DNA of 64,000 nt from Sphingobacterium micropteri (GCF_014692515.1 NZ_JACOIK010000002.1:310001-374000), one strand, 5' to 3'. Numbered from the stretch's first letter, positions 7,861 to 17,393 are shown. Numbers and translations: made by a program. Notes: generated by a model not told the origin, from the letters alone.

Positions 7861-8994
7861 TTAGGGTAGCTTAGGGCTGTTTACCCTAGCCTGTACACCA
7901 CTGCTGATTGCGCCCAGAAAGCTAATAATGGCGTGAACTTCATCATCACTTAGTTCTAGCTTCCGTAACAATGGGGATGGAATAGGTACTTTTGTAGAAT
8001 CTATTTGAACATGCCGCTGTATAGGCGCTGGATTCCCTAAATTATAGTACACCACAACATCAAACAACGTCGGGAAATTACCGTGATGCATCCAGGGGCC
8101 GGTCAAGGTGATGTTCCGCAACGAAGGCGTACGAAAAGCCCCAACATCGATCTGTTTGCCGCTAATATGGTAATGGCCTAGATCTTCTTGACGGCTGCCG
8201 TATAAGGCCTGCCCGTCGTTATGAAAGAGATTGTCCGAAAATAAGGGTGTGTTATGGCAATTGATGCATCGAGCTTTTGTGCGGAAGAGGTGCATTCCCC
8301 AGATTTCCTGGTCGCTTAATGCTTTTTCGTCCCCCTTGACAAATCGGTCAAATCTGCTCGGCAGACTCTTAATTCCCCTTTCAAACGTCGCGATGGCGTA
8401 TTGTATACGTTCCAGATTGACCGTTCCATCGCCAAAGGCAGCCTCAAAATAGGGCGCATAGCCCGCGATCTCCGAAATGTGCTGTACGACGATGTCCAGC
8501 GGATTGTTCATCTCTACACTGTCTATCAACGGGAAATCCACCTGCTCTTCCAGCGATTTTGCCCGGCCATCCCAAAAGAAAGATGTAAAATACCCCATAT
8601 TATATAAACTCATGGCATTTCTTTTCCCGACCTTTCGGTCATGTCCGTGCGAAAGACTTTTGCCATCCCCCCATCCGAGCTGCGGATCATGGCAACTTGC
8701 GCAGGCAATTTGTTTACTGGCGGATAAGCGGGGATCGAAAAATAGCATCTTCCCCAACGCGGCTTTTTCGGTGCTGAAGGGATTATATTCCGGGTAAGAC
8801 ACCGGGGGGAGAGCGCCGATATCTTCAAAATTGGGTGCAACGGTTGAATCAATATTGGCTTTGGGCCATTGCATAACATCTCCAGAAGCGTATAGACGGC
8901 GTAAAATAGCTATATCAGGAATTTCCTTTTCCTGGACGAAACCGACCAGAAAAAGGAAAATTCCCAATGAGGTAAGGACAGCTGTTTTCTTCAT
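7861..8994 (-). CDS. di-haem cytochrome c peroxidase family protein
   Basis: The 377-residue exported protein has two c-type haem-binding motifs, CASCH (98-102) and CINCH (243-247), in the spacing of the bacterial CcpA/MauG family. The family signature FFWDGRAKSLEEQ (139-151) and the late FRTPSLRNITLTGPWMHHG region, with the HHG motif, are also present. It would reduce hydrogen peroxide or oxidise a partner in the periplasm. It is the last gene of the sigma-FecR-SusC-SusD-lipoprotein operon, starting 9 bp after the lipoprotein stop. That context suggests a redox step linked to uptake of the SusC substrate rather than general peroxide defence; this is inference. Confidence 0.88.
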   Translation of the reverse strand: MKKTAVLTSLGIFLFLVGFVQEKEIPDIAILRRLYASGDVMQWPKANIDSTVAPNFEDIGALPPVSYPEYNPFSTEKAALGKMLFFDPRLSASKQIACASCHDPQLGWGDGKSLSHGHDRKVGKRNAMSLYNMGYFTSFFWDGRAKSLEEQVDFPLIDSVEMNNPLDIVVQHISEIAGYAPYFEAAFGDGTVNLERIQYAIATFERGIKSLPSRFDRFVKGDEKALSDQEIWGMHLFRTKARCINCHNTPLFSDNLFHNDGQALYGSRQEDLGHYHISGKQIDVGAFRTPSLRNITLTGPWMHHGNFPTLFDVVVYYNLGNPAPIQRHVQIDSTKVPIPSPLLRKLELSDDEVHAIISFLGAISSGVQARVNSPKLP

Positions 8995-9003
8995 TAAAAA
9001 AAA

Positions 9004-9675
9004 CTAAAAGATAAGCGCCTCTTTACTGATCTTATATTGACGCACAACATCCTCTTGTCCGCCTATCTCGCGCTCATCAAAATGAACCTCGAGGTCAATA
9101 ACACCGGTTTTCAGGTCATAAGTTCCTGTACCGCTGATACCAATTTCAAAGAAATCAACCAATCCTGATTTTCTGATTTTAACTTTTTGGCTGACCACTT
9201 CGACCTCCCCTTTAGCATAAGTCAGGTCGTTGTCCTCTTCCTTACCGATCAATTCCGAGCTTTCGTCGGGTACAAAGCCCAAAACCTTCTCCACATTGAT
9301 GCCGGCCGTCTTGACGTTAGTGGAGCCGATATGTTCGGCATACAAGGTCACCATATGGAATAAGTTGACCCCGCTGTCTTCCACATACGGTTGGGTATAG
9401 CCGATGTATGTCGGGCTGCTTTCGGAAATGGTCGAGAAATGTGCGCCAATCCGTTTGCTCCATGCAGCTGTCTCGGTGTCATACCGATAGACGTACGGTT
9501 GGTAATACGCTTCATCCTCGTGGAAATACGCGATGGTGCGGGTAATGGCAAGCTCCTTAGGAAGGGTCTCTTCTTCCGGTTCCGGTTCTGGCTCCGGTTG
9601 CGGCTCCTCCGAGCTTTTGCTACAGGAAAGTAGGAATAAAACGATCAAGACGAATAATGTACTTTGTGTTTTCAT
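9004..9675 (-). CDS. lipoprotein of unknown function in SusCD/peroxidase operon
   Basis: A 223-residue protein with a lipoprotein signal (LLSCSKS, Cys18) and then an acidic Pro-Glu repeat linker (about residues 23-37). The rest is beta-rich, with alternating hydrophobic strands and no motif I recognise. It is probably outer-membrane anchored, the linker holding the domain away from the membrane. Placement between SusD and the di-haem peroxidase suggests a surface or periplasmic accessory to the same uptake system. No catalytic residues are evident. Confidence 0.75.
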   Translation of the reverse strand: MKTQSTLFVLIVLFLLSCSKSSEEPQPEPEPEPEEETLPKELAITRTIAYFHEDEAYYQPYVYRYDTETAAWSKRIGAHFSTISESSPTYIGYTQPYVEDSGVNLFHMVTLYAEHIGSTNVKTAGINVEKVLGFVPDESSELIGKEEDNDLTYAKGEVEVVSQKVKIRKSGLVDFFEIGISGTGTYDLKTGVIDLEVHFDEREIGGQEDVVRQYKISKEALIF

Positions 9676-9727
9676 TTTTTGGATAATATAAAATATGTGA
9701 TAAATAATGTGTAATAAACGTTTATTG

Positions 9728-11104
9728 TTAATAACCGGGATTTTGCTCCATATGGTTATTGCTGTTTACGGATTGCTGAGGAATGGGCAAGACGAATCTG
9801 TCTGAAGGGTAGCTCATATTACAATTTGTGCCCTCACAATCGCTCCGCTCTACCGATAAGCCGCGCCGCATCAGATCAAAAAATAGAAATCCCTCGAGGC
9901 AGAGCTCCCGCCGGCGTTCGTTCAGTATTTCATCGATCAGCGCTTGTTTGTTCTGCGTCGCCAAAGGTTCCAGCTCCGGGTCTGCACGTAATCGGATCCG
10001 GTTCAGGTCCGCAAGAGCTTCCGCTGTTTTCCCCATTTCTGCCAAAGCCTCGGCACGGATCAGGTACATTTCAGATAACCGGATGATTTTGACACTCGTG
10101 GCCTCGAAATTATAGGAATTATATTTAAAGGTGCCACCGGCGGATCGAATATCATGCTCGCTAAATAGTTCGAGCAGGTCTTGGGATGGCGCAAACTGGA
10201 AATAAGAATTGGCACTCTCGTTAACATAATAATTCCCGAGTGAGGTTCCGCCGTGACCGGTAGGCAGGGCAACCTCCAGGATGGTTTCTTTCGCTGCTGC
10301 CGTTTTCCACGAAGGGAGGTATTCCTCCCGGCTATACAAGGTGAAGTTTTCGGCGATCACTTGGCTACTATAGAGGGAAGCCCCTTCCCAGTCCTGTTTA
10401 TGTAGGCACAGCCGTGCATACAATGCCTTTAACGCTGAAGTATTCATATATTGAACGCGGTTGCCCGTAAATACCCGTTTGCTGTCGGCAAATAAATCGG
10501 TTGCCATCTGTAGGTCGGACGCGATCTGGTCGTACACCTCGGCTACCGTGGCCCGCCTGCGTTGTGCATTTCCGACAAGAATAGGTTCATTGGCAAGGAC
10601 AACCCCCAGATGGCTGGCGTCTGGCGTATAGCGGTAGGGTTGGGCAAAAAGCTGCACCAGATCCAAATGGATCAATGCCCGTATACCATAAGCCTGCGCC
10701 AGAATATCGTTGCGCTCGGCCACTGTTCCGTCTGCCAGATCGGGTACACGCGTCAGGATATTGTTGATGTTGTTCAACATACTATAGAGGTGCGAATAGG
10801 TGTTATTCATACTACTGCTATCGGCAGCAGCACTGAAATGGAAGAGATCCAGCAGACTTGTTCGCGTAGGATAGGCATGCCGCAGGTTTCCGCCCGTAAG
10901 CTCGGGGTAAACCATCCGTGGACCATTAAAATAGCTCGTGCTGAACATATCCAGATAAACGCCGGTAAGAGCTGCCTTTGCACCGGGCAGATCGGCGAAA
11001 ATTTCCTCTATCGAAACCTTATTCTCCGGCTCTTTGTCCAGAAACTTATCGCAGCTGAGCGATAACAGGGAAACGACTAGAATAATAATGAATTTTATCT
11101 TCAT
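9728..11104 (-). CDS. SusD/RagB-family nutrient-binding lipoprotein
   Basis: The 458-residue protein has a lipobox (LSLSC, Cys18) and the usual SusD opening, CDKFLDKEPENKVSIEEIF. TPR-like helical repeats and the C-terminal ILNERRRELCLEGFLFFDLMRRG block define the family. SusD proteins sit on the cell surface as a lid over their SusC channel. It starts 12 bp after the SusC stop. At 458 residues it is smaller than the SusD of the glycan locus at 26652 (638), in keeping with a different, possibly smaller ligand. Confidence 0.92.
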   Translation of the reverse strand: MKIKFIIILVVSLLSLSCDKFLDKEPENKVSIEEIFADLPGAKAALTGVYLDMFSTSYFNGPRMVYPELTGGNLRHAYPTRTSLLDLFHFSAAADSSSMNNTYSHLYSMLNNINNILTRVPDLADGTVAERNDILAQAYGIRALIHLDLVQLFAQPYRYTPDASHLGVVLANEPILVGNAQRRRATVAEVYDQIASDLQMATDLFADSKRVFTGNRVQYMNTSALKALYARLCLHKQDWEGASLYSSQVIAENFTLYSREEYLPSWKTAAAKETILEVALPTGHGGTSLGNYYVNESANSYFQFAPSQDLLELFSEHDIRSAGGTFKYNSYNFEATSVKIIRLSEMYLIRAEALAEMGKTAEALADLNRIRLRADPELEPLATQNKQALIDEILNERRRELCLEGFLFFDLMRRGLSVERSDCEGTNCNMSYPSDRFVLPIPQQSVNSNNHMEQNPGY

Positions 11105-11116
11105 GGTTTAAGACAT

Positions 11117-14100
11117 TTAAAGGGTCATTTGTACGCCTACGGAAAAATTCCGTGTTTCGGGATAATTAAAACGAAGTTCGCGGATGCCATTTCTGCCTTC
11201 CGGACTCTTATCCTTATACCAATAAAGGAGGTTGTTGACATTGAAACTGGCCGATAGATTGGGCAGTCGCAGGCGTTGTGCCAGCTCCTTGTTCAGCGTG
11301 TAACTGAACGATAGGTTGGACAGTTTGATATGGGTCATATCATAGAGATACCGGGACGAATTGGTAATGGCCGAAGGCGGAAGCCTACTTAGTTTTGGTA
11401 CGCTGGTGATATCGCCGGGTTTCTGCCAGCGATCCAATATATTAACAGCCATATTGGAGTGATCTAGATTTAAGCCATCCTGAAGACGGGTGGTTGCTAC
11501 AAGACGATCGCCGCCAAACTGATATTGGATGTTGAAGGATAGCGTCATGTTTTTCCAGGATAACGTGTTGACCACCCCACCTTGGATAGCCGGTAGGGAG
11601 TTTCCCAATGGAACATAGGCGCTGGTACGTAAGGCGCGGATGCCGACCCGGTTTACCGTTTCCCCCGAGGGCGTGTAAAAGAGTTCCTCTCCGGTATCCG
11701 GATCTACACCTGCCCATCGTACACCCCAGATGGTATTGGTGCTATAGCCTACCCGATGTGCATTTCCTACCTCATCTGTATTCGTTCCTGCATATTGGTC
11801 AGCGAGCGGGTTGTTGAAGGAAAGCACTTTATTTTTGTTCCAGCCGGCGATAAAGGAAGAACGCCAAGTGACTGGCTTTTCTTTAAACCAATCCACCGCC
11901 AGGCTGAGGTCCATACCCCGGTTTCGCATATTGCCTGTGTTGACAGGAATACTGCCGTAGCCTGTCTCTAACGGGATCCTAACCTGTGCAATTAAGTCAC
12001 GGACATCATTTTGATAAAATTCCGCCGTGAAATGAAGCCGGTCTAATACAGATATATCGACGCCGATATTTGTTTTGTAATTGGTTTCCCAGCCTAAATC
12101 CGGATTGGGTGCTGCTAGAGAAGACGGGCGGGCACCCACTTGTCCGAGATAATCACTGCCGATATCGTACATTCCACGGGAGGCATATGATCCGATGCGG
12201 GAGTTTCCGGTGCTACCGAAACTCGTCCGCAGGCGTAAAAAGTCGATGATATCGGATTCGGCAAGAAAATCTTCATTGGAGATATTCCAGCCTAGACCCA
12301 CCGCAACGTTGACGGCCATTTGTTTGTCGCCACCAAAAAGAGAAGATTGATCCGCGCGTCCACTTAACGTGACGTAATATTTACTTCGGAAATCATAGTT
12401 CATCTGCGTATAGTAAGATACCGTTGCATCAGAAATCTTAGACGATGCTGACAACTTATTGGTTGCCAGGCTCAACTCACGGATTTTATCGTACGAAAAG
12501 CCGCTCCCGCTTCCGAAAAGCAGGGAAGAATATTGATCGCGTAATTCCGTTCCGAGAATAACGAGCATCTTATGGTCGTCGGAGAAGTTTGGCCGATAAC
12601 CAACCTGTAGGAAAGAGGTGTAGTTGTAATTCTGTCGGTTGTAGATACGGAGTCGTCCACCAATCGTATTCGTTGGGGGAACCTGCCCTGATTGGTAAAT
12701 CTCCTGTTTGGACTGAAAGATATTACCACCCAACGCACTTCGTATATACAACGAAGGCGTAATATCATACTGCAGGTCGAAATGGGCGTTGGCCGTGAAG
12801 GTCTGGCTCTCGTCACTGTTGTAAGCGAGGACGGCTAATGGATTAGGGGTATTACTGAATGTCGCGAAACTACCATCCACATTATAAGGCGCTATATTCG
12901 GTGGGATATAGGCGTTGTTCGCAAAATTATCGAGCCCTTTCCGTTGCATGAAAGTAGGCGTGAACGTGCTGGTCAGACGAAGTTTTTCGGATATTTTGTT
13001 TTGGTACCGGAACTGCCCGGTGTACTGCTTCAGGCCATTTCCCGGACTGGCATTTTGCTGGTCGCGGTAACCTACGGAGAGAAAGTAGTTGTTGCCCTCC
13101 TTACCACCGGAAACCGAGGCATGTATGTTGGTGTAATTGGCATTCCGGGATGTCAAGGCAAACCAATCCGTATCGATCGTGCTGCTTCCGGCGAGATTTT
13201 TTGCTGTGCTCTCCGACATGCCTCCGTTCATATAGGTTTCTTTGAGTACTTCATAATACTCGGGCCCGGATAACAATTGAATGCGATTGATAAAAGTCGA
13301 TACACCGGCATGGAAGGAGGCTTGCACCCGTGGAGAACCGCTTCTGCCCGATTTTGTCGTGATCAATATAACGCCGTTGGCCGCGTTGGCACCATAAATC
13401 GTCGTTGCAGCGGCATCTTTCAGGACCGTAACCGATTCAATGTCCATTGGGTTTATTCCCGCTAGTGGATTTAGCAGGGTTTCCTGATTGAAATTGGAGC
13501 CGGCATCACCCTTTTCCTGCTCTTGCATCGGAACACCGTCAATGACAAATAAGGGTTGGGAGGACGTCGTCCGGGAGGAAGCACTCATAGCAGATAATGT
13601 CCCCTGGCCACGGATGTTTATCTTGACGGGCGTGCCTAACGCGGTGTTTGTCTCCACGTATAAGCCCGGAACAAGTCCTTCCAGCATTTTGTCAATACTT
13701 TCCAGCGGTCGGCTTGTCTGCAGTTCCTTTGCGTTGAGGGAAAAGACACTCCCCACGGTTTCTTCGCGTAGCTTAGGGCCTTCATAGGTATTGGTAATGA
13801 TGACTTCTTCCATGCTTTGGTCTGCGGATGTCATCCATACTTCCTGATAGGTAGTGTTGACAATAATTTCAGCCCGGTTATAACCGACATAGCTGATCTG
13901 CATTTTTTCGCCGATGTACGTATCCGGCACGTAAAAGGTGTATTCTCCTTGCTGGTTCGACCGGAACTGTGTTTTTCCCGATTGTAGGTAGATTGTTGCT
14001 CCGCGCAGTACGGATCCGGATAACGAATCCCTTACGACACCAGCTACCCGGATGGTTCTGTCGGCCTTGGTAACGGCAATGACTTTCCGGCCCATTTTAC

Positions 14101-14359
14101 GAAAATTAAGCTGGTGGTTCAACGTAAGGTACTGCAGGTGGTCGTCCAGCGTGGTTATATTTTTTGGTAACTGTATATATTGCTCCGGCTGGATGGCGTT
14201 ATCATAAGAAAAAGAAACCTGAAAGCGTTGTTCCAGCGTGGAAAGTGCTGAACGTAACGTAACCTTTTGTGCCTCCTGGGCAAAGAGAGCAGGGGATATG
14301 CAAAGCATAAGCAGGAATAGAACGGAACCCCAAATCCGTTGATAACTAATAGAGTACAT
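11117..14359 (-). CDS. SusC/FecA-like TonB-dependent receptor with signalling domain
   Basis: A 1080-residue outer-membrane TonB-dependent transporter. In order: signal peptide (about 1-28), an STN secretin/TonB short N-terminal domain (about 32-98), a carboxypeptidase-regulatory-like domain (about 104-180), the plug (about 190-350, with VFVIDGVP-like FVIDGVPMQ and VTVLKDAAATTIYGANAANGV), and a barrel to the end. The STN domain is the part that contacts FecR anti-sigma factors, and fecR lies directly upstream, its 3' end overlapping this gene by 14 bp. The protein should therefore both import a ligand and report its presence to the sigma factor. The ligand is unknown; no glycosidase is in this operon. 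Confidence 0.93.
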   Translation of the reverse strand: MYSISYQRIWGSVLFLLMLCISPALFAQEAQKVTLRSALSTLEQRFQVSFSYDNAIQPEQYIQLPKNITTLDDHLQYLTLNHQLNFRKMGRKVIAVTKADRTIRVAGVVRDSLSGSVLRGATIYLQSGKTQFRSNQQGEYTFYVPDTYIGEKMQISYVGYNRAEIIVNTTYQEVWMTSADQSMEEVIITNTYEGPKLREETVGSVFSLNAKELQTSRPLESIDKMLEGLVPGLYVETNTALGTPVKINIRGQGTLSAMSASSRTTSSQPLFVIDGVPMQEQEKGDAGSNFNQETLLNPLAGINPMDIESVTVLKDAAATTIYGANAANGVILITTKSGRSGSPRVQASFHAGVSTFINRIQLLSGPEYYEVLKETYMNGGMSESTAKNLAGSSTIDTDWFALTSRNANYTNIHASVSGGKEGNNYFLSVGYRDQQNASPGNGLKQYTGQFRYQNKISEKLRLTSTFTPTFMQRKGLDNFANNAYIPPNIAPYNVDGSFATFSNTPNPLAVLAYNSDESQTFTANAHFDLQYDITPSLYIRSALGGNIFQSKQEIYQSGQVPPTNTIGGRLRIYNRQNYNYTSFLQVGYRPNFSDDHKMLVILGTELRDQYSSLLFGSGSGFSYDKIRELSLATNKLSASSKISDATVSYYTQMNYDFRSKYYVTLSGRADQSSLFGGDKQMAVNVAVGLGWNISNEDFLAESDIIDFLRLRTSFGSTGNSRIGSYASRGMYDIGSDYLGQVGARPSSLAAPNPDLGWETNYKTNIGVDISVLDRLHFTAEFYQNDVRDLIAQVRIPLETGYGSIPVNTGNMRNRGMDLSLAVDWFKEKPVTWRSSFIAGWNKNKVLSFNNPLADQYAGTNTDEVGNAHRVGYSTNTIWGVRWAGVDPDTGEELFYTPSGETVNRVGIRALRTSAYVPLGNSLPAIQGGVVNTLSWKNMTLSFNIQYQFGGDRLVATTRLQDGLNLDHSNMAVNILDRWQKPGDITSVPKLSRLPPSAITNSSRYLYDMTHIKLSNLSFSYTLNKELAQRLRLPNLSASFNVNNLLYWYKDKSPEGRNGIRELRFNYPETRNFSVGVQMTL

Positions 14360-15371
14360 AGTGGTTGTCTGCTGTTTTTCTGTATTTTTTACCTTTGATA
14401 TGGCAAATGGTGTTTAGGACATCTTCTGCTGTCATGTTTTCATACCGCCCTGTTAACTCCCAGTTTTGGACAGTGCCTTCATGACCCAGTATGATGCCGT
14501 AATAGCGTTTGAATTTGAGCTGTACTTCTTCAAAATCAGCCTTGTCGAAGGCGAGCACGCCTTTTGCAAAATCGGAGCTGTATAGGTTCGAAAAAGAAGA
14601 TACGGTAATTTTTCCCGAACGATGGACAATGGCTTTATCCCCCGGGGAGAGTATGGTGCGATCTGCCGAATGTGGATGGGATAGGCTGATTTTTCCGGAA
14701 AATAAGCTGATTTGATGCTGGGCATCCCCTTTTTCTTCCACCAGGAAGTTTGTTCCCAATACCTGGATATCGGTAAACGCGGTACGCACCGTGAAAAGGC
14801 GCTCTATGTTACGTTGGATGGCGAAATGCCCTTCTCCTTGGAGTTCCACGACCACCGAATCTTTTCGGAATACCTGTGGGTACCGAAGCGTGCTGCCTCC
14901 TGCCAGGACAACCGAACTGCCGTCCGGGAAGTTGATTTTTTTAAGTTTACCGAATTCTACATGGACCTCCTGCCATGCAGAAACCTGTTTTTGGGCAGCT
15001 ATATCGTTATCTGTACCTACGCCGTCAACGGATTTTATCGTATAGGCAATAAAAAATCCCAAGACCAAAATGATAGAAGCGGCGGCAGTCCAGCTCCACC
15101 AGCGATAACGGAATCTGGTTGTTTTGGTCGATACCGTGTGGTACAGCGATTGCTTAAACCTATGCTGTTCTTCTAAAAATTCTGCCTCAGGCAAATGGAC
15201 ACGAAAGCCATCCAACATCCGGATAGCTTCTTCTATCTTTTCGATTTGATCAGGGTTTTCGCGGCTAAATTCTGACCAATAGCGAATTGCCGAAGGATCC
15301 GTTTTCTCATAAAAAGCAAGGAAGCTGTCATCGCAGATCAGCTCTTCTACTGTGCATTGTTTTTTATCCAT
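14346..15371 (-). CDS. FecR-type anti-sigma factor
   Basis: The 341-residue protein has a cytoplasmic N-terminal part (about 1-88), one transmembrane helix (about 91-111), and a periplasmic FecR domain. The VHVEFGKLKKINFPDGSSVVL region opens that domain, followed by a C-terminal STN-like DUF4974 segment near WELTGRYENMTAEDVL. Such proteins hold their ECF sigma factor and release it when the partner receptor is loaded. It lies between the sigma gene and SusC, and its end overlaps the SusC start, so translation is probably coupled. Confidence 0.92.
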   Translation of the reverse strand: MDKKQCTVEELICDDSFLAFYEKTDPSAIRYWSEFSRENPDQIEKIEEAIRMLDGFRVHLPEAEFLEEQHRFKQSLYHTVSTKTTRFRYRWWSWTAAASIILVLGFFIAYTIKSVDGVGTDNDIAAQKQVSAWQEVHVEFGKLKKINFPDGSSVVLAGGSTLRYPQVFRKDSVVVELQGEGHFAIQRNIERLFTVRTAFTDIQVLGTNFLVEEKGDAQHQISLFSGKISLSHPHSADRTILSPGDKAIVHRSGKITVSSFSNLYSSDFAKGVLAFDKADFEEVQLKFKRYYGIILGHEGTVQNWELTGRYENMTAEDVLNTICHIKGKKYRKTADNHYVLY

Positions 15372-15435
15372 TTATAGGCGTATATCACGATGTGTAATTT
15401 GTTCTTTATTCTATAGAGGGGAGGAACAACCGTTT

Positions 15436-15963
15436 TTACCGATTATTTTTTACTTTTTTTTTCAGGACTTTCAAAGCCTCGGAAACGAGGTTATAGATGG
15501 TGCGGACGTTGTTCTGGGTTCGATCGGCTATTTCGTCATACGATAGCTTGTCAAAATAACGTAGTTGGATGGCTTGCTTTTGTTTGGGTGTGAGCTGCTC
15601 CATCCCGAGAAGGAGTTGTTGCCATGTTTCCCGGGCTAACTCCGCACGGATCATGATATCTTCTTGTGAGTCTGCAGACGCTTCCAGGTGGGGAGCTATC
15701 GGGAATATAGTTTGACGGTCTTTCTTTTCGTTCAGTATGCGGCGTAACCAGGTGAAAAGATAGGGTTTGACAGATGATACCTGGGGGAGGCGATCCCGCT
15801 TTTCCCAAATAGAAAGGAAAAGGTACTGTATACCGTCTTTTACTGCTTCACGTGGATGCCCTAACATCACGCCGTAAGCAAATAAATCGTGGTAAGTACT
15901 TGCATATAAGCTCTCCAAGGCATCGGGAGAGCCGGTTAATACTCCTTTCCAATCGTCCAACAT
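15436..15963 (-). CDS. ECF sigma-70 factor (FecI-like)
   Basis: The 175-residue protein contains sigma region 2 (about 12-80, including the YLFLSIWEKRDRL core-binding helix) and region 4 (about 118-168). The region 4 helix-turn-helix includes LTPKQKQAIQLRYFDKLSYDEIA. It is the first gene of the operon and lies 64 bp upstream of fecR. It would direct RNA polymerase to this SusCD operon, and perhaps its own promoter, when FecR signals. A match to the housekeeping consensus lies upstream of it (15978-16009), which would give the basal expression such a switch needs. Confidence 0.93.
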   Translation of the reverse strand: MLDDWKGVLTGSPDALESLYASTYHDLFAYGVMLGHPREAVKDGIQYLFLSIWEKRDRLPQVSSVKPYLFTWLRRILNEKKDRQTIFPIAPHLEASADSQEDIMIRAELARETWQQLLLGMEQLTPKQKQAIQLRYFDKLSYDEIADRTQNNVRTIYNLVSEALKVLKKKVKNNR

Positions 15964-15977
15964 ACTATAAATTCCGG

Positions 15978-16009
15978 CAAAGCTACGTATAGTTTAGAAT
16001 GATTCCAAA
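15978..16009 (-). promoter_or_regulatory. promoter of the sigma/FecR/SusCD operon
   Basis: On the minus strand, TTTG (16006-16009) is followed after 20 bp by TAGCTTTG (15978-15985), a full match to the Bacteroidota TTTG/TAnnTTTG consensus. The -7 box is 14 bp before the sigma-factor start codon, implying a very short leader. Confidence 0.75.
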
Positions 16010-16120
16010 TTGTTTGCAACAACTACATACACGAATGATATTTTCCTAGACCAACTTTGTGGAAGGAACTCGCGGAAGTTTGATGATGAAGTAGCTGTTT
16101 TTCTTTTTGTCGAAATGTTG

Positions 16121-16128
16121 TATCTTTA
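16121..16128 (+). promoter_or_regulatory. -7-like box of the AraC regulator
   Basis: TATCTTTA differs from TAnnTTTG only in the last base and lies 26 bp before ATG 16155. If used, the in-frame TTG at 16107 lies upstream of transcription and cannot be the start, which decides the start of the regulator. Confidence 0.4.
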
Positions 16129-16154
16129 GGAACGAAACCAACATAGATACTAAC

Positions 16155-17141
16155 ATGCTCCAATCTAATTTCTTCTGTTTTCAACAGCGTGCTGTCCCGT
16201 CGACAAGAACCATTGAGGGCGGATACCTTTCTTTTTTGCCTTTAAACCACCATTATCGTGTAGGTAATAACCTAGAAGCCATTTTTATGGAACTGGAAGA
16301 ATGTATTCTTCTGGAATTAAAGGGAACTATTGATCCGAATGGATTTCGCATTGACCCGGCTATGGGCGAGATTAGTTTCTGGCAATTGTACCAGTTTATG
16401 AATACATCCCAGCTTTATTTACCCCACAGCCTGCCTTTGAGCGATAACCGTTGTATCTCATTTTCTACAGCGGCACAAAAAGTTCCGTTATTGCTGAATC
16501 AGGGAAAGCAATGGGCTGTTCTCATCGGCTATAAAACTGATACCGTAGCCGATTTGCTCAAAGAGTTTCCGATGTTGGCGAGCTTAGCCTACGGGAACGA
16601 ATCGCCTAAAACCAACGCTTATTGGGAACCGGATATCAGTATCAACCATAGTCTACGGGATGCGTGGAATCGTCTCTGCAGACCGGAATATCTTCCTTTC
16701 CGTGGTAAGGGCGAACTCTTGTTGGACGTTTGTCGGTTGCTGGAAGAATACTGCCGGCAATTGGATCGTCAGGCAGACCAAAACGAACGAAGCCGGCTGG
16801 CGTTGTACCATAAGGCATTGGCCTATATCAATGACAACATATTGGATTCCATTAATAAGGAAACGGTTGTTAAAGGGTTGGGAGTGAATGCTCGGACGTT
16901 GGAGCGCGCATTTCAAGATAGACCGGTTAAGATAGCGGAGTATATCCAACGGATAAAACTTAATCATGCAAAAAGCCTATTATACGAAGGTGAGATGACC
17001 CTGGACCAGGTTTCTAACCTGTTGAACTATCCAAACCGGAAATACTTTAGCCGGGAATTTAAAAAATATTTTTTCCAAACCCCGAGTTCCTTTCAGAAAG
17101 AAATGGGTGAATTTCGGAAAGGTAACGAAGAAGAGGAATAA
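16155..17141 (+). CDS. AraC-family transcriptional regulator
   Basis: A 328-residue protein with an unassigned N-terminal sensor-like part (about 1-220) and a C-terminal AraC double helix-turn-helix. The first helix-turn-helix includes NKETVVKGLGVNARTLERAF; the second includes MTLDQVSNLLNYPNRKYFSREFKKYF. There is no signal peptide or membrane helix. It is divergent from the sigma operon, sharing a 190-bp intergenic region, and faces two orphan genes across a repeat-rich spacer. Either could be its target. The ATG at 16155 is preferred over TTG 16107 because a -7-like box lies between them. Confidence 0.85.
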   Translation: MLQSNFFCFQQRAVPSTRTIEGGYLSFLPLNHHYRVGNNLEAIFMELEECILLELKGTIDPNGFRIDPAMGEISFWQLYQFMNTSQLYLPHSLPLSDNRCISFSTAAQKVPLLLNQGKQWAVLIGYKTDTVADLLKEFPMLASLAYGNESPKTNAYWEPDISINHSLRDAWNRLCRPEYLPFRGKGELLLDVCRLLEEYCRQLDRQADQNERSRLALYHKALAYINDNILDSINKETVVKGLGVNARTLERAFQDRPVKIAEYIQRIKLNHAKSLLYEGEMTLDQVSNLLNYPNRKYFSREFKKYFFQTPSSFQKEMGEFRKGNEEEE

Positions 17142-17181
17142 GTGCGCGTAATGGAACTTGTTTTACGGGGAATATATGTTA

Positions 17182-17393
17182 TGTTGGCGCATCATAGCTA
17201 TATTCCTGTATTTTAATCTTATTTATCGTGCAATAGCGTTGTTTTCTGGGAGAAAGTAGTTTTTTAGGGAGCGAGAAGTTTTGTTGGCGCATGACGTTTG
17301 TATTGTTGGAATACGATATGGTTTTGGGAATTTAGGCTTTTATTTCGGTGAAATAAGAAGATTTTCTGGGAAAAAGTAATTTTTTTGGTTGGA
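17182..17393. repeat. pair of diverged direct repeats (~90-110 bp)
   Basis: TGTTGGCGCAT occurs at 17182 and again at 17282. TTTTCTGGGAGAAAGTAGTTTTTT at 17242 recurs as TTTTCTGGGAAAAAGTAATTTTTT at 17362. The two copies share their ends but differ inside by about 20 bp of insertion. They fill the first half of the 447-bp gene-free stretch after the AraC gene. No ORF is convincing there. They might be regulator-binding sites or a decayed duplication. Confidence 0.55.

Noticed and set aside
10562..11065. 167-residue ORF antisense to the susD gene
   Set aside because: Lies wholly inside a clear SusD gene on the other strand; no family features.
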